Below are positions 21,901 to 32,986 of a DNA stretch of 64,000 nt, piece by piece. Location of the stretch: NCBI RefSeq assembly GCF_013368755.1, contig NC_049561.1, positions 6,634,001 to 6,698,000 on the forward strand. Reading direction: 5' to 3'. A program made the translations under genes and the position numbers. Source of the stretch: Talaromyces rugulosus. Lineage: Eukaryota > Ascomycota > Eurotiomycetes > Eurotiales > Trichocomaceae. Position 1 is the first letter of the stretch. Every line of letters begins with the position of its first letter. Below the pieces are notes generated by a model. The model ran no database searches, had not been told where the DNA came from, and saw nothing but the letters and a program-made list of their open reading frames with translations.

Positions 21901-24367
21901 TTCCCTTGGGCCTAGCTACCGCCTGCTGCCCAAGCGCGAACGTCAGAAGCCATGCAGCGGCCGGGATGAGCTATGTCGCAGTGTGCTGAATGACGAATGG
22001 GCGTCTCATCCCACGTGGGAGTCTGAAGATTCTGGCTTCGTGGCGCATCGAAAGAATCAATACGAAGATGCACTTCACCGTATTGAGGAAGACCGCCATG
22101 ACTATGACCATCACATCGAGGCGTGTGTTCGGACCATCCAGTTGATCGAGCCCATCGTGCAGCAGTTTCTGGTCATGTCGGAAGCAGAGCGGAGTGCCTT
22201 TGTGCTGCCTCCTGGTCTTGGAGGCCAGAGCGAGTCTATCTACAAACGGGTTATCAAGAAGGTGTATGACCGTCAACGCGGCGAGCTCATCATCCAACAA
22301 ATGTTTGAACGCCCATGTCACGTTCTGCCGGTTCTCCTGTACCGTCTGAAACAGAAGTGCGAGGAGTGGAAAGCCAGCCAGCGCGAGTGGGACAAGGTGT
22401 GGCGCGAGCAAATGCAGCGGTGCTTCTGGCGCAGCCTTGACCACCAAGCAATCACCAACAAGGGTATGGACAAGAAACTGTTCTCTTCCAAAAACATCCA
22501 CAATGAGATCCAAGCCAAGTACGAAGAAGGAAGGAACATCCGCAAGAGCGGCTTTCAGCTGCCTCGTCATCAGTTTGAGTTTGAATTTTCCGACCCTGAT
22601 GTCATCCTGGATGCGTCTCAGCTTCTTTTGACTTTTATTGACCGCAATTCGGGTGGCTTTGGCCAAGATCCCCAGCGGGTGATTGCTTTTATCAAAGACT
22701 TCATCCCTATCTTCTTTGGAATGGATCGTGACACGTTCCACTTTTACATGAACGAAGTGTCGAACGATGCATCACCGTCTGAAGAGATGGACGAGGATGG
22801 CATGGCCACTGAAGAGGCCTCTACTCGCAGTCGCCGTGGTGTCACTGCCAAGAAGCTAGATCTTTTGCGAGATGTGCTTGAGCGCCGCGGTGAAAAGGGC
22901 ACTGTCAGCGCTGTCCCTAGTCGTGACGCAACTCCTGATGCAGTGCTTGTGTCTTCCACACCTATTCCGGATCCGACCGAACCTCTTGACGTTGCTGAGT
23001 TGAAGTGGATGGAGCACCCAGACCAAGGCAATTTCAACCAGCAGCGCAAATACACGCTCAACCAGTCATACGAGAAGAAGGTGCACCATCTGTACAGCAA
23101 TCTCAATGTATATTGCTTTTTCCGCACGTTTGAGCTGCTGTATAGCCGCTTGTTGAAAGTCAAGCTCCATGAAAAGCAGGCACATGAAGATGTGCGTCGC
23201 CAGTCTCAGCCCAAAGCTGCGATCGAATTGGGACTGATGGACAAGATACCGAGTGACTTTTTCAGTGACATCAGCCCCAATGCCAATCTTTACAAGCAAA
23301 TTGTGCGTATGTGCGACGAGGTCATCAAAGGCGACCTTGAAACGTCGCACTTGGAGGAGACACTGCGCCGGTTTTATCTGAAGAGCGGATACCAAATGTA
23401 CAATCTGGACAAGATCTTCACGGGAATTGCACGTTTTGCTAGCAATATCTTCAATGGAGACCCCAAGGACCGTAGCGCCGACATTGTCAACCTCTTCTTC
23501 AAGGAGCGAGACAAGGAGGAGACGACACACCACCAGGAGATTCAGTATCGCAAGCAGGTGGAGCGTCTCGTCAAGGAAGGTGATATTTACCGGATTACTT
23601 TTGTGAGTGGCCTTGTTATCCTTACTGTTTTTGTTGTTTTATACTAACTGAATTAGAATCCGGTCACCCAAAAGACATACATCCAGTTGATGACTGCAGA
23701 AGACAGTACATTTGAGAACGAAGAGCTGAGCCAGGAAGCTCGCTGGTCGTACTATGTCTCTGCGTACACGATGCGAGACCCAACCGAAGGCGTTCCCTTC
23801 TCTCAGATGCGGATGCCTTTCCTGAAGAACAGCCTACCGACCAAGTTGGAGCAGGACGAGGAGTACAATCGATATTACCGCCGTCTGGTCCACCAGGACG
23901 GACTGGTCATTCGCATCTGCGCAAACAGCTACCATATTTTGTACGAGCCGGGCAGCTACGACTGGTGGTGGCGTCCTACTGCATCGAGTCAAGAAGAGGC
24001 GGACGAGAACGCCAAGGAACTCACGGTGGTTAGAGAACGTCGCCAAGACCGTTTCCGTGAGATATTCGTCAACAACCCGGCGTGGGCGCGGGGACTCAGC
24101 AAGGATGAGGTTGACGCTTCTAATAAGAAGTTCCGGACATGGATCAATGGCGGCCCCTCGCCTGAAGAAGAAAAGGCCGAGGTAGCGGTTGCTGAAGCTC
24201 CTGCTGCTGCTGCTACTGAAGCAGTGCCTGAAGCTGCGGCTGAGGCCGAGGCTCAACCCACTCAGGCTGGGCCTGAAGCTGAAGCCGAACCAGCTGCCGA
24301 CAAAAAGGAAAAAGAGGATACAGAAATGGCAGATGCCGAGCCAGCCTCTACCAAGATGGAGGAATAA
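18978..24367 (+). CDS. sin3: SIN3 transcriptional co-repressor
   Basis: Eight exons: 18978-19072, 19176-19240, 19333-20003, 20067-20167, 20222-20918, 20969-21454, 21521-23602 and 23657-24367, giving 1635 residues. A Gln/Pro/His-rich N-terminus with a charged RERE stretch precedes three paired amphipathic helix domains: PAH1 near 277-350 ([13 protein letters not shown]), PAH2 near 532-605 ([20 protein letters not shown]) and PAH3 near 735-800 ([19 protein letters not shown]). The Sin3 HDAC-interaction domain follows ([38 protein letters not shown]), then the conserved C-terminal region. It scaffolds the Rpd3 histone deacetylase complex in the nucleus. The last 60 residues are Ala/Glu-rich low complexity. 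The PAH1 and PAH2 domains are each interrupted by an intron. Confidence 0.96.
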
Positions 24368-24822
24368 TGATTTTCTTTTCTTTTCTTTCCTGCCCTTTAC
24401 TTTCTTTTTTTTTTTTCAACTTGGATGCACGGTGACTGATGGCGTTAAAATTTTCTGGTCACAAATAGCAAAGTTCTGCTACTGGACATATACACAAATA
24501 CACACACACACACACACACATGCAATACATACATACATACGGGAATCAATTTGGACAGGTGTCGAGCAAATGGACGGACGGATAGGTGGGATCGGGAATT
24601 GTCAATGAGTGTAATTCTAGAGCTTTAGTTCTTGGTTTTTTGTTTTTGTTTTTTTATTATTATTATTCTACTCTTTTTAGCAATTGAAGTGAATGTTCTA
24701 CATTAGATATTTAGGGAGGAATCCTCGAACAAGCCTCCCAAAGTGCGTAACTACGCCGAATTCCCTTCTTCGTGACAGGAAGATCTATCAATAAGCAAAA
24801 AACATTCCCCGAATCTCGACCA
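24368..24822. other. Convergent 3' flanks of SIN3 and the caspase-like gene
   Basis: A 455-bp spacer between convergent stops. It contains T-rich tracts, a CA microsatellite with adjoining ATAC units and an ATT-rich run near 24655-24668. Confidence 0.5.
24500..24540. repeat. CA microsatellite followed by ATAC units
   Basis: About ten CA units at 24501-24520 are followed by several ATAC units to 24540, in the SIN3 3' flank. Confidence 0.85.
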
Positions 24823-26511
24823 TTAGCCGCGAAAAACTGCCCGAACCTGATGCCCAAGACTCTTCATTTTGTTCACCAACATATCGCGGCGACGGATCAC
24901 TTCCTCATCCCTCGTGATTTGGCTACCATGCAACTCCGAGATAGCTTCTGCTTGTCTGCGTTTGTAACTTTCTGCAATTGCGACTCTCTGCTGGATTTCA
25001 TTGGAGTCTAGCCCAGACGTGGCTAAACAAGCACAGAGAAAATAGATAGGCTTGTACCAAGGACGACCCTCAATCGGTTTGTCTACTATCCTTTTGTCAA
25101 CTAGCAACCGCCAGGCGAGTGCATCGAGCTTGTCTTGCTCTTTCGATGTTTTCCAATGCTCACGATTAAATGAATACGCGTTAAAGGATTCATTAGCGAC
25201 CCCCATAATCGTAGCAAGGCTGTTAGCTTGGGCGAGTGCATCGAGTCGATACCTCAGTGTTTCAAAAATATCATCAAGTTCCCCGTCGCTGAATTTCCGC
25301 GTGCCATTGAGCAAGCCCATCAGTTGGCCATGGAGTGCAATGTTTGACGCAAGATTGTGTTGACCAGGGTTAGCATTATGCAAATAGAATCGTGCGGCAT
25401 ATTTCACTTTGCTGTGTTTTCTGACCGTTCCAAGAAGTCTAGTGCCCATACCAAGCTCGTCTGAACTTGCAGCGAAATAATTCCCTGCTGGCACGGAGCG
25501 CAGTGACTCCCAGCGTGACTTCAATTGTGACAGCGGTATACCACAGCGATGTTTGAAGTGAAGCCCCCACTGATCGTCTTGAGCAGAGAAATGGATTGCT
25601 CGTTCGTCGGAGAAACGATCGAGCCTCTTATACAAATCGTATATAGAGTGCGCAAATGAGATGTAGGTGGGGTCGTGGTGAACTTCAGCAGTCTCCTGTG
25701 ACTCCTCGATCGCGATACTGGTTTGCAAAATTGCACTCGTGATCATACTTCCGCACGCTCGACCGATACTGGAGCTCACTGGCCAAGATTGGCTCTCTGC
25801 GCGTGGTCCTGCTCCAGTGATTCCGGTGGCATTGATAGGCTTGGATGTCATGGCGTTCGGCTTTACAATCCAGCCCCCAGAGAAACACGATGTCAAGAAC
25901 AGTGTGGCAGGTGTGTCAGGCTGTAGAGCGCGCTGGACGTCTTCGATTCTGAGGTTTGTTTCGTCTCCGCCGAGAGCCACGCCAAATGTTTCCGAATCCC
26001 CATGACCAAAAACCAAGACAACCAAGTGCTGATTTTCATTCTTAGCCAGGAGCGATTGTTCGCGCAGAGTGGATAAGAAACGCCCTAGAAGATCATTCCG
26101 TGAGACAACACGTAAGCTGCCACTTTGTTCAATCCCTGGTATCATGCTCTTGTCCAGTACGACTCTTCGCTCTCCTTTTGGATCTCCATGCGCGTATTCT
26201 GTGTACTTCCGCACGAGGTCTTCAGGCTTTTCACAAGTCACCCAGATCTGAGATGGTGTTGGCCCATGGCGGTGAGAAAAGAGGTAATGAAACAGATAAA
26301 AGTCCGAGAAGAGCCAACCGTCCTTCTTTGGACTAGCTAGGCCATAGTCATCGGTGATGCCACAAACTGCGATGAGGCGAGTTCTTGGGCCAACATCGGG
26401 TGGGCAGGCTGTCACGAATGAGAGACCCTCCAAGTCTACTGTCGTTCCAGTGGTTCGCCCAACGGCATGAAAGCCTGGAATCGACTCTGGCGTAATGGTA
26501 GAGGTAGACAT
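24823..26511 (-). CDS. Caspase-like (clan CD) protein
   Basis: A single exon of 562 residues from the ATG at 26511. Residues 45-210 look like a caspase/legumain-type fold: a first strand TRLIAVCGI, then HLVVLVFGHGDSETFG with a likely catalytic His170, and TLFLTSCFSGGW with a likely catalytic Cys209. The His-Gly and Ser-Cys-x-Ser-Gly-Gly arrangement at the ends of hydrophobic strands is the clan CD dyad. The C-terminal 350 residues are probably helical with a basic tail and match no family I can name. There is no p10-like or NACHT segment that I can see, so it is not a standard metacaspase. A role in regulated death or proteolytic processing is inference. The promoter side faces an AT-rich island. 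Confidence 0.7.
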   Translation of the reverse strand: MSTSTITPESIPGFHAVGRTTGTTVDLEGLSFVTACPPDVGPRTRLIAVCGITDDYGLASPKKDGWLFSDFYLFHYLFSHRHGPTPSQIWVTCEKPEDLVRKYTEYAHGDPKGERRVVLDKSMIPGIEQSGSLRVVSRNDLLGRFLSTLREQSLLAKNENQHLVVLVFGHGDSETFGVALGGDETNLRIEDVQRALQPDTPATLFLTSCFSGGWIVKPNAMTSKPINATGITGAGPRAESQSWPVSSSIGRACGSMITSAILQTSIAIEESQETAEVHHDPTYISFAHSIYDLYKRLDRFSDERAIHFSAQDDQWGLHFKHRCGIPLSQLKSRWESLRSVPAGNYFAASSDELGMGTRLLGTVRKHSKVKYAARFYLHNANPGQHNLASNIALHGQLMGLLNGTRKFSDGELDDIFETLRYRLDALAQANSLATIMGVANESFNAYSFNREHWKTSKEQDKLDALAWRLLVDKRIVDKPIEGRPWYKPIYFLCACLATSGLDSNEIQQRVAIAESYKRRQAEAISELHGSQITRDEEVIRRRDMLVNKMKSLGHQVRAVFRG

Positions 26512-28063
26512 GGTGAGATATTTCTCTATTCGGAAGTATCGTAGCTAGCAGAAATGGCACAGACGTTCGGGATGAGAGGGGTAGTAAAAGAAGGAGAGAG
26601 AATGAAACTAGGCAGGAGGCAGGTGGCAGGTGACAACGTCCGTAAACAAAGAATCTGGCCTGCTCCTTCTTGCCCGTTTGCTCTTTTAGTACGTCATAGA
26701 TATTACCCCCAGGATACAGTACATCTTTCTCGTGGCATATCACGAAGAGTCTCAAGCAATATGCTTTTAGCGTAAGCAAGTCTAAAAGGGGGTGATTTTT
26801 TTTTCTTCTTAACTATGTGTATCTCTTATTATTATAGCCAACAAACCGTTGTTGACATTTCTTCAAATAAACGACTTGGTTGTCACAGGAAAGATACGCC
26901 TGCGAGTAATAGGCTTATTACAAACAGAAAAGCGTTACTGCTATAGGACAGCAGATAACGGCTTTATCCAGCTTATCAACTGATTACTCTATACTGTCAT
27001 CTTGTTTACAAGATACATAGTTTACCTACGTCTTGTCACCTCATGCGGTAGAATACTACCAACGAACACCGATCCGGTAAAGAACGGTTGATAATATAGT
27101 ATTATAAAAGTTAAATACTTTATAAAATCCATCCTAATACTAAGCTTCTAAAGATTAACATATTTTTACAATTAATATTTTATCTTATAGACACACAGGT
27201 GGAGATTTCTTATAGAAATTTTTTTTTAAAATTGCTTTATATAGATTTTTAAATATAAGATACTTTTAATCTAGAAATAATATTTACTTTTTACTAATGA
27301 AATACTTGATATATCTAAATAATATTAACATATATTTTTTATATAAACGTAGATCCGCCCGGCCGAACAAGTAGCCGCCGAGTAGCCGACTGCGGCCAAA
27401 GCTTCTGTGGGGCGCCGCGCCGAGATCGTCATCGATTGCAGGAAATCTTTTTTATACGTCAATCATTGGTGTGGTCCTAGGTGTGGTAAAAGCCTTTATG
27501 ATTGAGAGGAAAGTGTGAAGAACGTGTATATATTTATTTGAAAGAGAAAAAAAAGAGTGCAATTGCCTCTGTAGATAGCTGTCAAAAGCGGCGTTTGTTT
27601 TTTCTATATCTGACGTCACGGTGGTGTGGAAGGCCAATCCAAATTCATCATTGACTGGCACAGTCCAGGAATCCGGTGAGATATCATTCTGCTTTGCGTC
27701 TTCTCAGTGTCACCATTGTCCTGATCAATTGGGCACGGAGAATGCCAACGGTTCTTCTGTCGTTTGCCGGCTCCTTATCTGGTCCTAGTCTGTAATTGTT
27801 CGCCGTCGTAAACGGGGGAATAAAGAAAAAAGAAAATAGCAAGAAGAGTTCCCCACTTGACGATTATTGCCGGACAAATAGGGTCTCGCAGGTGAGGGGC
27901 CGAACTGGCGACTTTCTTTCTTCCTTCCTCCCCTTCCGACTTCTTTCTTCTTCTTTCCTTTTTCCTCTCCTCACCGGTTTCGACAGGCTCCAACATCAAG
28001 GACTGCGACCTGCTTCTTCCTCTTTCTCACCCCTGTCTTTGCATCTCTGACAATTGGTCCAAA
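26512..28063. other. Intergenic with AT-rich island; ACH1 promoter
   Basis: A 1.55-kb spacer between divergent genes. Positions about 27060-27350 are almost pure A/T, then end abruptly in a GC-rich patch (27355-27425). From 27890 a pyrimidine-rich leader leads into ACH1. No gene is seen. Confidence 0.5.
27060..27355. other. AT-rich island, possible RIP-degraded relic
   Basis: Nearly all bases are A or T, with many TATA and TTTAAA words, and the right boundary to GC-rich sequence is sharp. This composition is typical of repeat-induced point mutation relics of transposons, but no terminal repeat or coding trace survives to prove it. Confidence 0.4.
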
Positions 28064-29769
28064 ATGGCTGCGTCGGCCTTGTTGAAGAGCCGCATTCGCC
28101 GGCCGTCGTACCTGAGCAAACTGGCCAAGCCTGAAGACCTCATCGAGCTGTTTCCTCATGGCTCGTACATCGGCTGGTCGGGCTTTACGGGTGTGGGATA
28201 CCCAAAGTAAGCATTTTACCTACTCTTCGGCGTTTGCATGCTTGAAAGGAGAAGAGAGCTAACGTTTTGTTCGTCTGTGTCTAGAATGGTTCCTACAGCC
28301 CTAGCCGACCACGTGGAAAAGAACAACCTGCAGGGACAGTTAAAGTACTCGCTGTTTGTCGGTGCTTCGTCTGGCGCAGAGACGGAGAATCGATGGGCTC
28401 GGTTGAACATGATTGAGCGTCGCAGCCCGCACCAGGTTGGCAAGGACATCGCCAAGGGGATCAACAATGGCAATATCAAGTTCTTTGATAAGCATCTCAG
28501 CATGTTTCCGTCGGATCTGGTCTATGTGAGTTTGCCAAGTTTTGTTTTGCTCTGAGGGGGGGGGTACTAATTGTGTAGGGATGGTACACAAGAGAGCGAC
28601 CGCACAACAGGCTGGACGTGACCGTCATCGAGGCGACTGCCATCACTGAAGATGGTGGTATTATTCCAGGAGCCTCTGTCGGAGCATCACCCGAGCTGGT
28701 CCAGATGGCCGACAAGATCATCATCGAAGTCAACACCGCCACGCCTTCGTTTGAAGGTCTACACGATATTAGCCTTTCAGACAAGCCTCCCCGGCGGAAG
28801 CCCTACCTGATCCTTTCCCCCGAAGATCGCATCGGCACTCCCCATATCCCCGTCGACCCGGAAAAGGTGGTGGCTATTGTCGAGTCGGACTATCCCGACG
28901 CAACCCAGCCCAATGCGCCAGAAGACGAGAGCTCGCGTGCCATTGCAGGCAACTTGATCGAGTTCTTGCAGCACGAGGTCAAGATGGGCCGGCTGCCGGA
29001 GAGTCTCCTCCCGATCCAGTCGGGCATTGGCAACATCGCCAACGCGGTGATTGGAGGACTGAGCCATGGAGCGAACTTCCGCAACCTCAAGGTGTGGACT
29101 GAGGTTCTGCAGGATTCCTTCCTCGATCTGTTTGACAGCGGCCATCTAGACTTTGCCACGGCCACGTCGATCCGCTTCTCGCCAGATGGATTCAAGCGCT
29201 TCTACGATGGATGGGAGCACTACTCCCCGAAGCTGCTTCTCCGTTCACAGCAGGTATCCAACTCGCCCGAGATTATCCGTAGACTGGGAGTGATTGGCAT
29301 GAACACCCCCGTCGAAGTCGACATTTATGCGCACGCCAACAGCACTTGCGTGATGGGGTCTCGCATGCTCAACGGACTCGGTGGCTCGGCAGATTTCCTG
29401 CGCAATGCCAAGTACAGCATCATGCACACTCCCAGCACACGGCCGACCAAGACCGATCCAACGGGCATCAGCTGTATCGTGCCCATGTGCACCCACGTCG
29501 ACCAGACCGAGCACGATCTCGACGTCGTGGTGACAGAGCAAGGCCTGGCTGATGTCCGGGGTCTGTGTCCTCGCGAGCGCGCGCGCGTCATCATCGACAA
29601 GTGTGTGCATCCAGACTACAAGCCCATCTTGCAAGACTACTACGACCGGGCCGAGTTTGAGTGTTTGAAAAAGGGTATGGCCCATGAGCCCCACATGCTC
29701 TTCAAGGTGTTTAAGATGCATCAGAACATGGTTGAGAAGGGTACTATGAAGCTTGACTCTTGGGAGTAG
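28064..29769 (+). CDS. ach1: Acetyl-CoA hydrolase / CoA-transferase ACH1
   Basis: Exons 28064-28206, 28285-28525 and 28579-29769 give 524 residues, the usual length. The N-terminal half has [14 protein letters not shown] and the glycine-rich CoA region. The C-terminal half has the family motif [13 protein letters not shown] followed by [13 protein letters not shown], which carries the catalytic Glu, and [17 protein letters not shown] with the final [10 protein letters not shown]. Fungal Ach1 is mitochondrial and mainly transfers CoA between succinyl-CoA and acetate, so acetate and propionate can be detoxified or used. The N-terminus ([15 protein letters not shown]) is basic and fits an import signal. 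The start ATG lies in an AAAATGG context. Confidence 0.96.
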
Positions 29770-30578
29770 CCACTACATGGGTAGGTTGGTTGGTATCTGA
29801 TATGGGTACCTAGCGAGTTGGTGATAATAGACTTTTTTCTTTCTTCTTCGTCTTTTTCCTCTGCATGTCATGGTATTGAGGTTGACTCTTCACACAATAC
29901 ACGAATTGAACTCTAATTAACAGTAAGATCTAAATCGGCCGCATCCGGTCAAGCGTAGTCATCCCAATACAGCAAATGATATACTTGGCCCCTGGCCAGC
30001 CAATCAACGCACGCTAGGCCCGACAGTTCTCCGAGTGCAAAGCATGAACCGTGGGTCATACTTGCATGAGTTGGGGGGTGGCATCGCTTCTGATGATTGA
30101 GTTTTTCGACATGTACAGACAGAAAGGACAGTGTCTGACAGTAGATCTATAGCGTTGGGGCCAAATCACCATGGGGCTAGCGAGTGCGTACATTTTTGAT
30201 GTCTCTATAGGTACGTAGTTGGTTGGTAACGAAACATAGTCAACATGTTATAAGAACAAGCACTAAAGCAGCTCGCCAGTAATTATTCTCTGCAATACTA
30301 GATACGTGGTGCAAAGCATAAACCGAGCCATCGATCGATCGATACTGAGGAAGTCTAGTTCTCCGCGGGGGCCTAGGCCCCAGTCCTGAGTCACTAGGCA
30401 AACTAGTGCGCCTCTTTATCTGTCGCTGTCGCTGTCTCTGCACAAGTTGGTTACAACAAACGCCGCATCGCCAACCATGCGACCCCCATCCTCTCTGCAC
30501 CTCCACCATCAATCTATCACTATCAACTTTTCCTGATATTCTTACGCGAGAAAAAAATAAATAACATCCAATGAGAAA
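29770..30578. other. Intergenic: ACH1 3' flank and bZIP promoter
   Basis: No gene seen. The last 15 bases hold the short upstream frame described separately. The 30335-30345 stretch is a small ATCG tandem. Confidence 0.45.
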
Positions 30579-30585
30579 ATGGTAA
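30571..30585 (+). promoter_or_regulatory. uORF overlapping the bZIP start codon
   Basis: The sequence ATGAGAAAATGGTAA encodes Met-Arg-Lys-Trp-stop and contains the main ATG (30579) in another frame. Scanning ribosomes meet this start first, so the main start may need leaky scanning or backward reinitiation. Confidence 0.4.
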
Positions 30586-32396
30586 CCGTGCATGCCTGTG
30601 CCAGGGACCGCCCGCTGGCCCAATACCATCCTCTCAGCATGCTTCTCCGCAGCACCAACGACGACGACGGCGACGATAACGCCAACAACCAAATCTACGA
30701 CGGCAACGGTCTACGGGGCAGCAGGCTTCTTCTGTCGCGCCATTTGGCAAATGGCCACCCGGTTGATTTCCAGCAGCACCAGCAGCAGCAACAGCAACAG
30801 CAACTGTCGCAGCAGAATTCGTTGGGCTTTGATGCGAGTGTTTTGGAGAATTATCAATATGCGTTTGGCGGGGGTGGTGGGAGCAGCAGCAACAACATCA
30901 ACAACAACATCAACAGTGCATCTCATTCGAAGACTGTGAAGCAGCAGGGGGTTTCCACGCAAAAGCCCACTAGGCCAGCGCGACCAGGCCAGACGGCAAA
31001 CATGGCCGTTTTTGCAGACACACCATCATCATCAGAAGGCCAGAAGAACAACAAGCGGCGACGACGAGATTCGTCTCCTTCCGAAAATTCCAGTACCAAT
31101 CCGCCCGACGAGTCGTCTGTCATCAACCGGGTCCCGCCGGGAAAGGAGCGTCGCCGCACGCAAATGCGTCTGGCACAGAGAGCCTACCGGCAGCGCAAGC
31201 AGAACGAGCTATCGACAACGCACAAACGACTGTCGGAAATAGGCGACGCTGTCACGGACTTGGGGACTGCGTATAACAGTCTGAGCTCGATGCTCACGAC
31301 TTCCGGCTTCCTCCCGCTGTGGCCGGATCTAGCACAAAATTTGGAGGAGACGACTGGCAAGTTCCAGGCGCTGGCGCAGCTGTCTTCGTTGTCAGAGAAC
31401 GATTCAGACCAGAAAAGCTCGGAGTCGCCGCCGCCGTTGCCGGCTCAGGCGCTGTCCACAACAACTTCTAGCAGTCAAGATAATCTAGGCATGCTGCTAC
31501 CTCCATCCACCTACGCAGGCTCGAGCTCGCCGTGCCAGGAAGCAGGCTTCGTGGTGCCCAAGGTGGAAGATGATACAACAACAGCAGCTTTTAACATGAC
31601 CAGTTCCAATCTGCTGTTTTACCCGCAGACCATGCCACCGTATGAGCCACAGGTCACGCTGGCGACAAACACGAGCGGCGTGCCTGTGCCAAATAACAAC
31701 ATTCCCCAGCTCCCTACGCCGACGTATCTTACTCCACCGACCTCATACAGCTACCAGGAGACAACATTTTCACGCCGTCTACAACGCAAATGCGTCGAAA
31801 GCGCCTACCGCGTGCTCATCAGCGACCGCGTCCATCCCGCCAAAAAGGCGCGAATCTTCAAACTAGTATTCCGCATCTGGAACAAAAGACACCTGACCGA
31901 GAAATTCCGAGAGTCGGCTTTGGGATGGGAGGTTGATGATCCGGCCACGCCGTATTTTTCCGTCGGAGGCGCTGGCACTCACTACCCGCGGACCTGGAAC
32001 CAGCTGGTGCAGCCGGTCACCAACGGGCCCTGGCCAACGCACATAGCTCATATCCAGCACCAGGGACCGGATAAGAGCGTCGAGGCCATTGTGCATGCTT
32101 TGGGTATGGACGACGGCGACTGGTTTGATTGTCTAGATATCGAGGGCCATTTGCGCGGGATGGGCGTGTACCTCGAAGGCCACACCACGTACGCCGAGTT
32201 TATGCAGGGAAATGTCCCGGCTGTTCTGAATGTTGACCAATTTCTTGACCGTGAGTGTTTTTTTTTCTTGTCTTTTGAACTGTTCCTGACCCATGTCGTG
32301 ATAGGAATTATGTCGAAAGCGGTGTGTTTAGGGCGAAGTCCAGGTTTTAGAAAACGCGATGTCGAGCAGGAATTCTTTCGGTCGGTCGAGTCTTGA
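30579..32396 (+). CDS. bZIP transcription factor with C-terminal fungal domain
   Basis: Exons 30579-32250 and 32305-32396 give 587 residues. The N-terminus is low complexity, with Gln and Asn runs. The basic region RRRTQMRLAQRAYRQRKQ near residues 190-207 is followed by a short leucine-zipper-like helix (RLSEIGDAVTDLGTAYNSL) and a fungal C-terminal domain (RKCVESAYRVLISDRVHPAK, EGHLRGMGVYLEGHTTYAEF). This layout is that of stress or metabolism-related bZIP factors with a DUF3425-like tail. The 54-bp intron is a multiple of three, so retention keeps the frame. The 3' exon is uncertain: another frame reads NYVESGVFRAKSRF and then stops, which looks more protein-like but needs one extra base at the acceptor. 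A downstream ATG at MLLRSTND is an alternative start. Confidence 0.85.
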   Translation: MVTVHACARDRPLAQYHPLSMLLRSTNDDDGDDNANNQIYDGNGLRGSRLLLSRHLANGHPVDFQQHQQQQQQQQLSQQNSLGFDASVLENYQYAFGGGGGSSSNNINNNINSASHSKTVKQQGVSTQKPTRPARPGQTANMAVFADTPSSSEGQKNNKRRRRDSSPSENSSTNPPDESSVINRVPPGKERRRTQMRLAQRAYRQRKQNELSTTHKRLSEIGDAVTDLGTAYNSLSSMLTTSGFLPLWPDLAQNLEETTGKFQALAQLSSLSENDSDQKSSESPPPLPAQALSTTTSSSQDNLGMLLPPSTYAGSSSPCQEAGFVVPKVEDDTTTAAFNMTSSNLLFYPQTMPPYEPQVTLATNTSGVPVPNNNIPQLPTPTYLTPPTSYSYQETTFSRRLQRKCVESAYRVLISDRVHPAKKARIFKLVFRIWNKRHLTEKFRESALGWEVDDPATPYFSVGGAGTHYPRTWNQLVQPVTNGPWPTHIAHIQHQGPDKSVEAIVHALGMDDGDWFDCLDIEGHLRGMGVYLEGHTTYAEFMQGNVPAVLNVDQFLDRECFFFLSFELFLTHVVIGIMSKAVCLGRSPGFRKRDVEQEFFRSVES

Positions 32397-32986
32397 GTGA
32401 GCTCTGCACGCCGAGCATATACGAAATATCCAATCACCAGGTCGATCAGCTAAGTGTGGATCAGCCTCCTTGCAGTTCGACTGGCTAGTCATAGTGAGCC
32501 CATCCGTATGACGTGTCCGACAGGACTCTTGAGTCTCTGACAGCAATCCGAGCAATTGCGGTATGGCGAATACTCGCTACCGTCTGTGAAAGGTCAGATT
32601 ATACTATGTCGCTATAAGTGATGACGATTTCATATCCCTCCCTTACGGGTCGTCCAAGCAGGGCACGCGGGTAGCCAATTATCGATATTATTGATTAATA
32701 TCTTCACTACAGTCTACTGGTAGTCACCAGATATCTAGCTTGGTTCTAGAATACGTTTTACAGTATATATATTTTTATTGGGTTCTTATTTTATTTTGTA
32801 GATTAGCACTTTTTGTTTTGTCTAAAGTATACGCTAAACGCGCCAGAAAATAAAAATATACAGAGGGACGCCGACAATCGTTGGATAATAAGGACTGACC
32901 AAACAGCCGAAGGCTTTTTAGTTAGCAGCTAATATGCTGAGAACAAAACACCATCCGGTCTCCCTCCTGTAGACCATAAAATGTGA
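32397..32986. other. Convergent spacer, AT-rich from 32680
   Basis: 590 bp between the bZIP gene and the end of the Crinkler-like gene. The sequence becomes AT-rich from about 32680 to 32860. No gene is seen. Confidence 0.5.
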
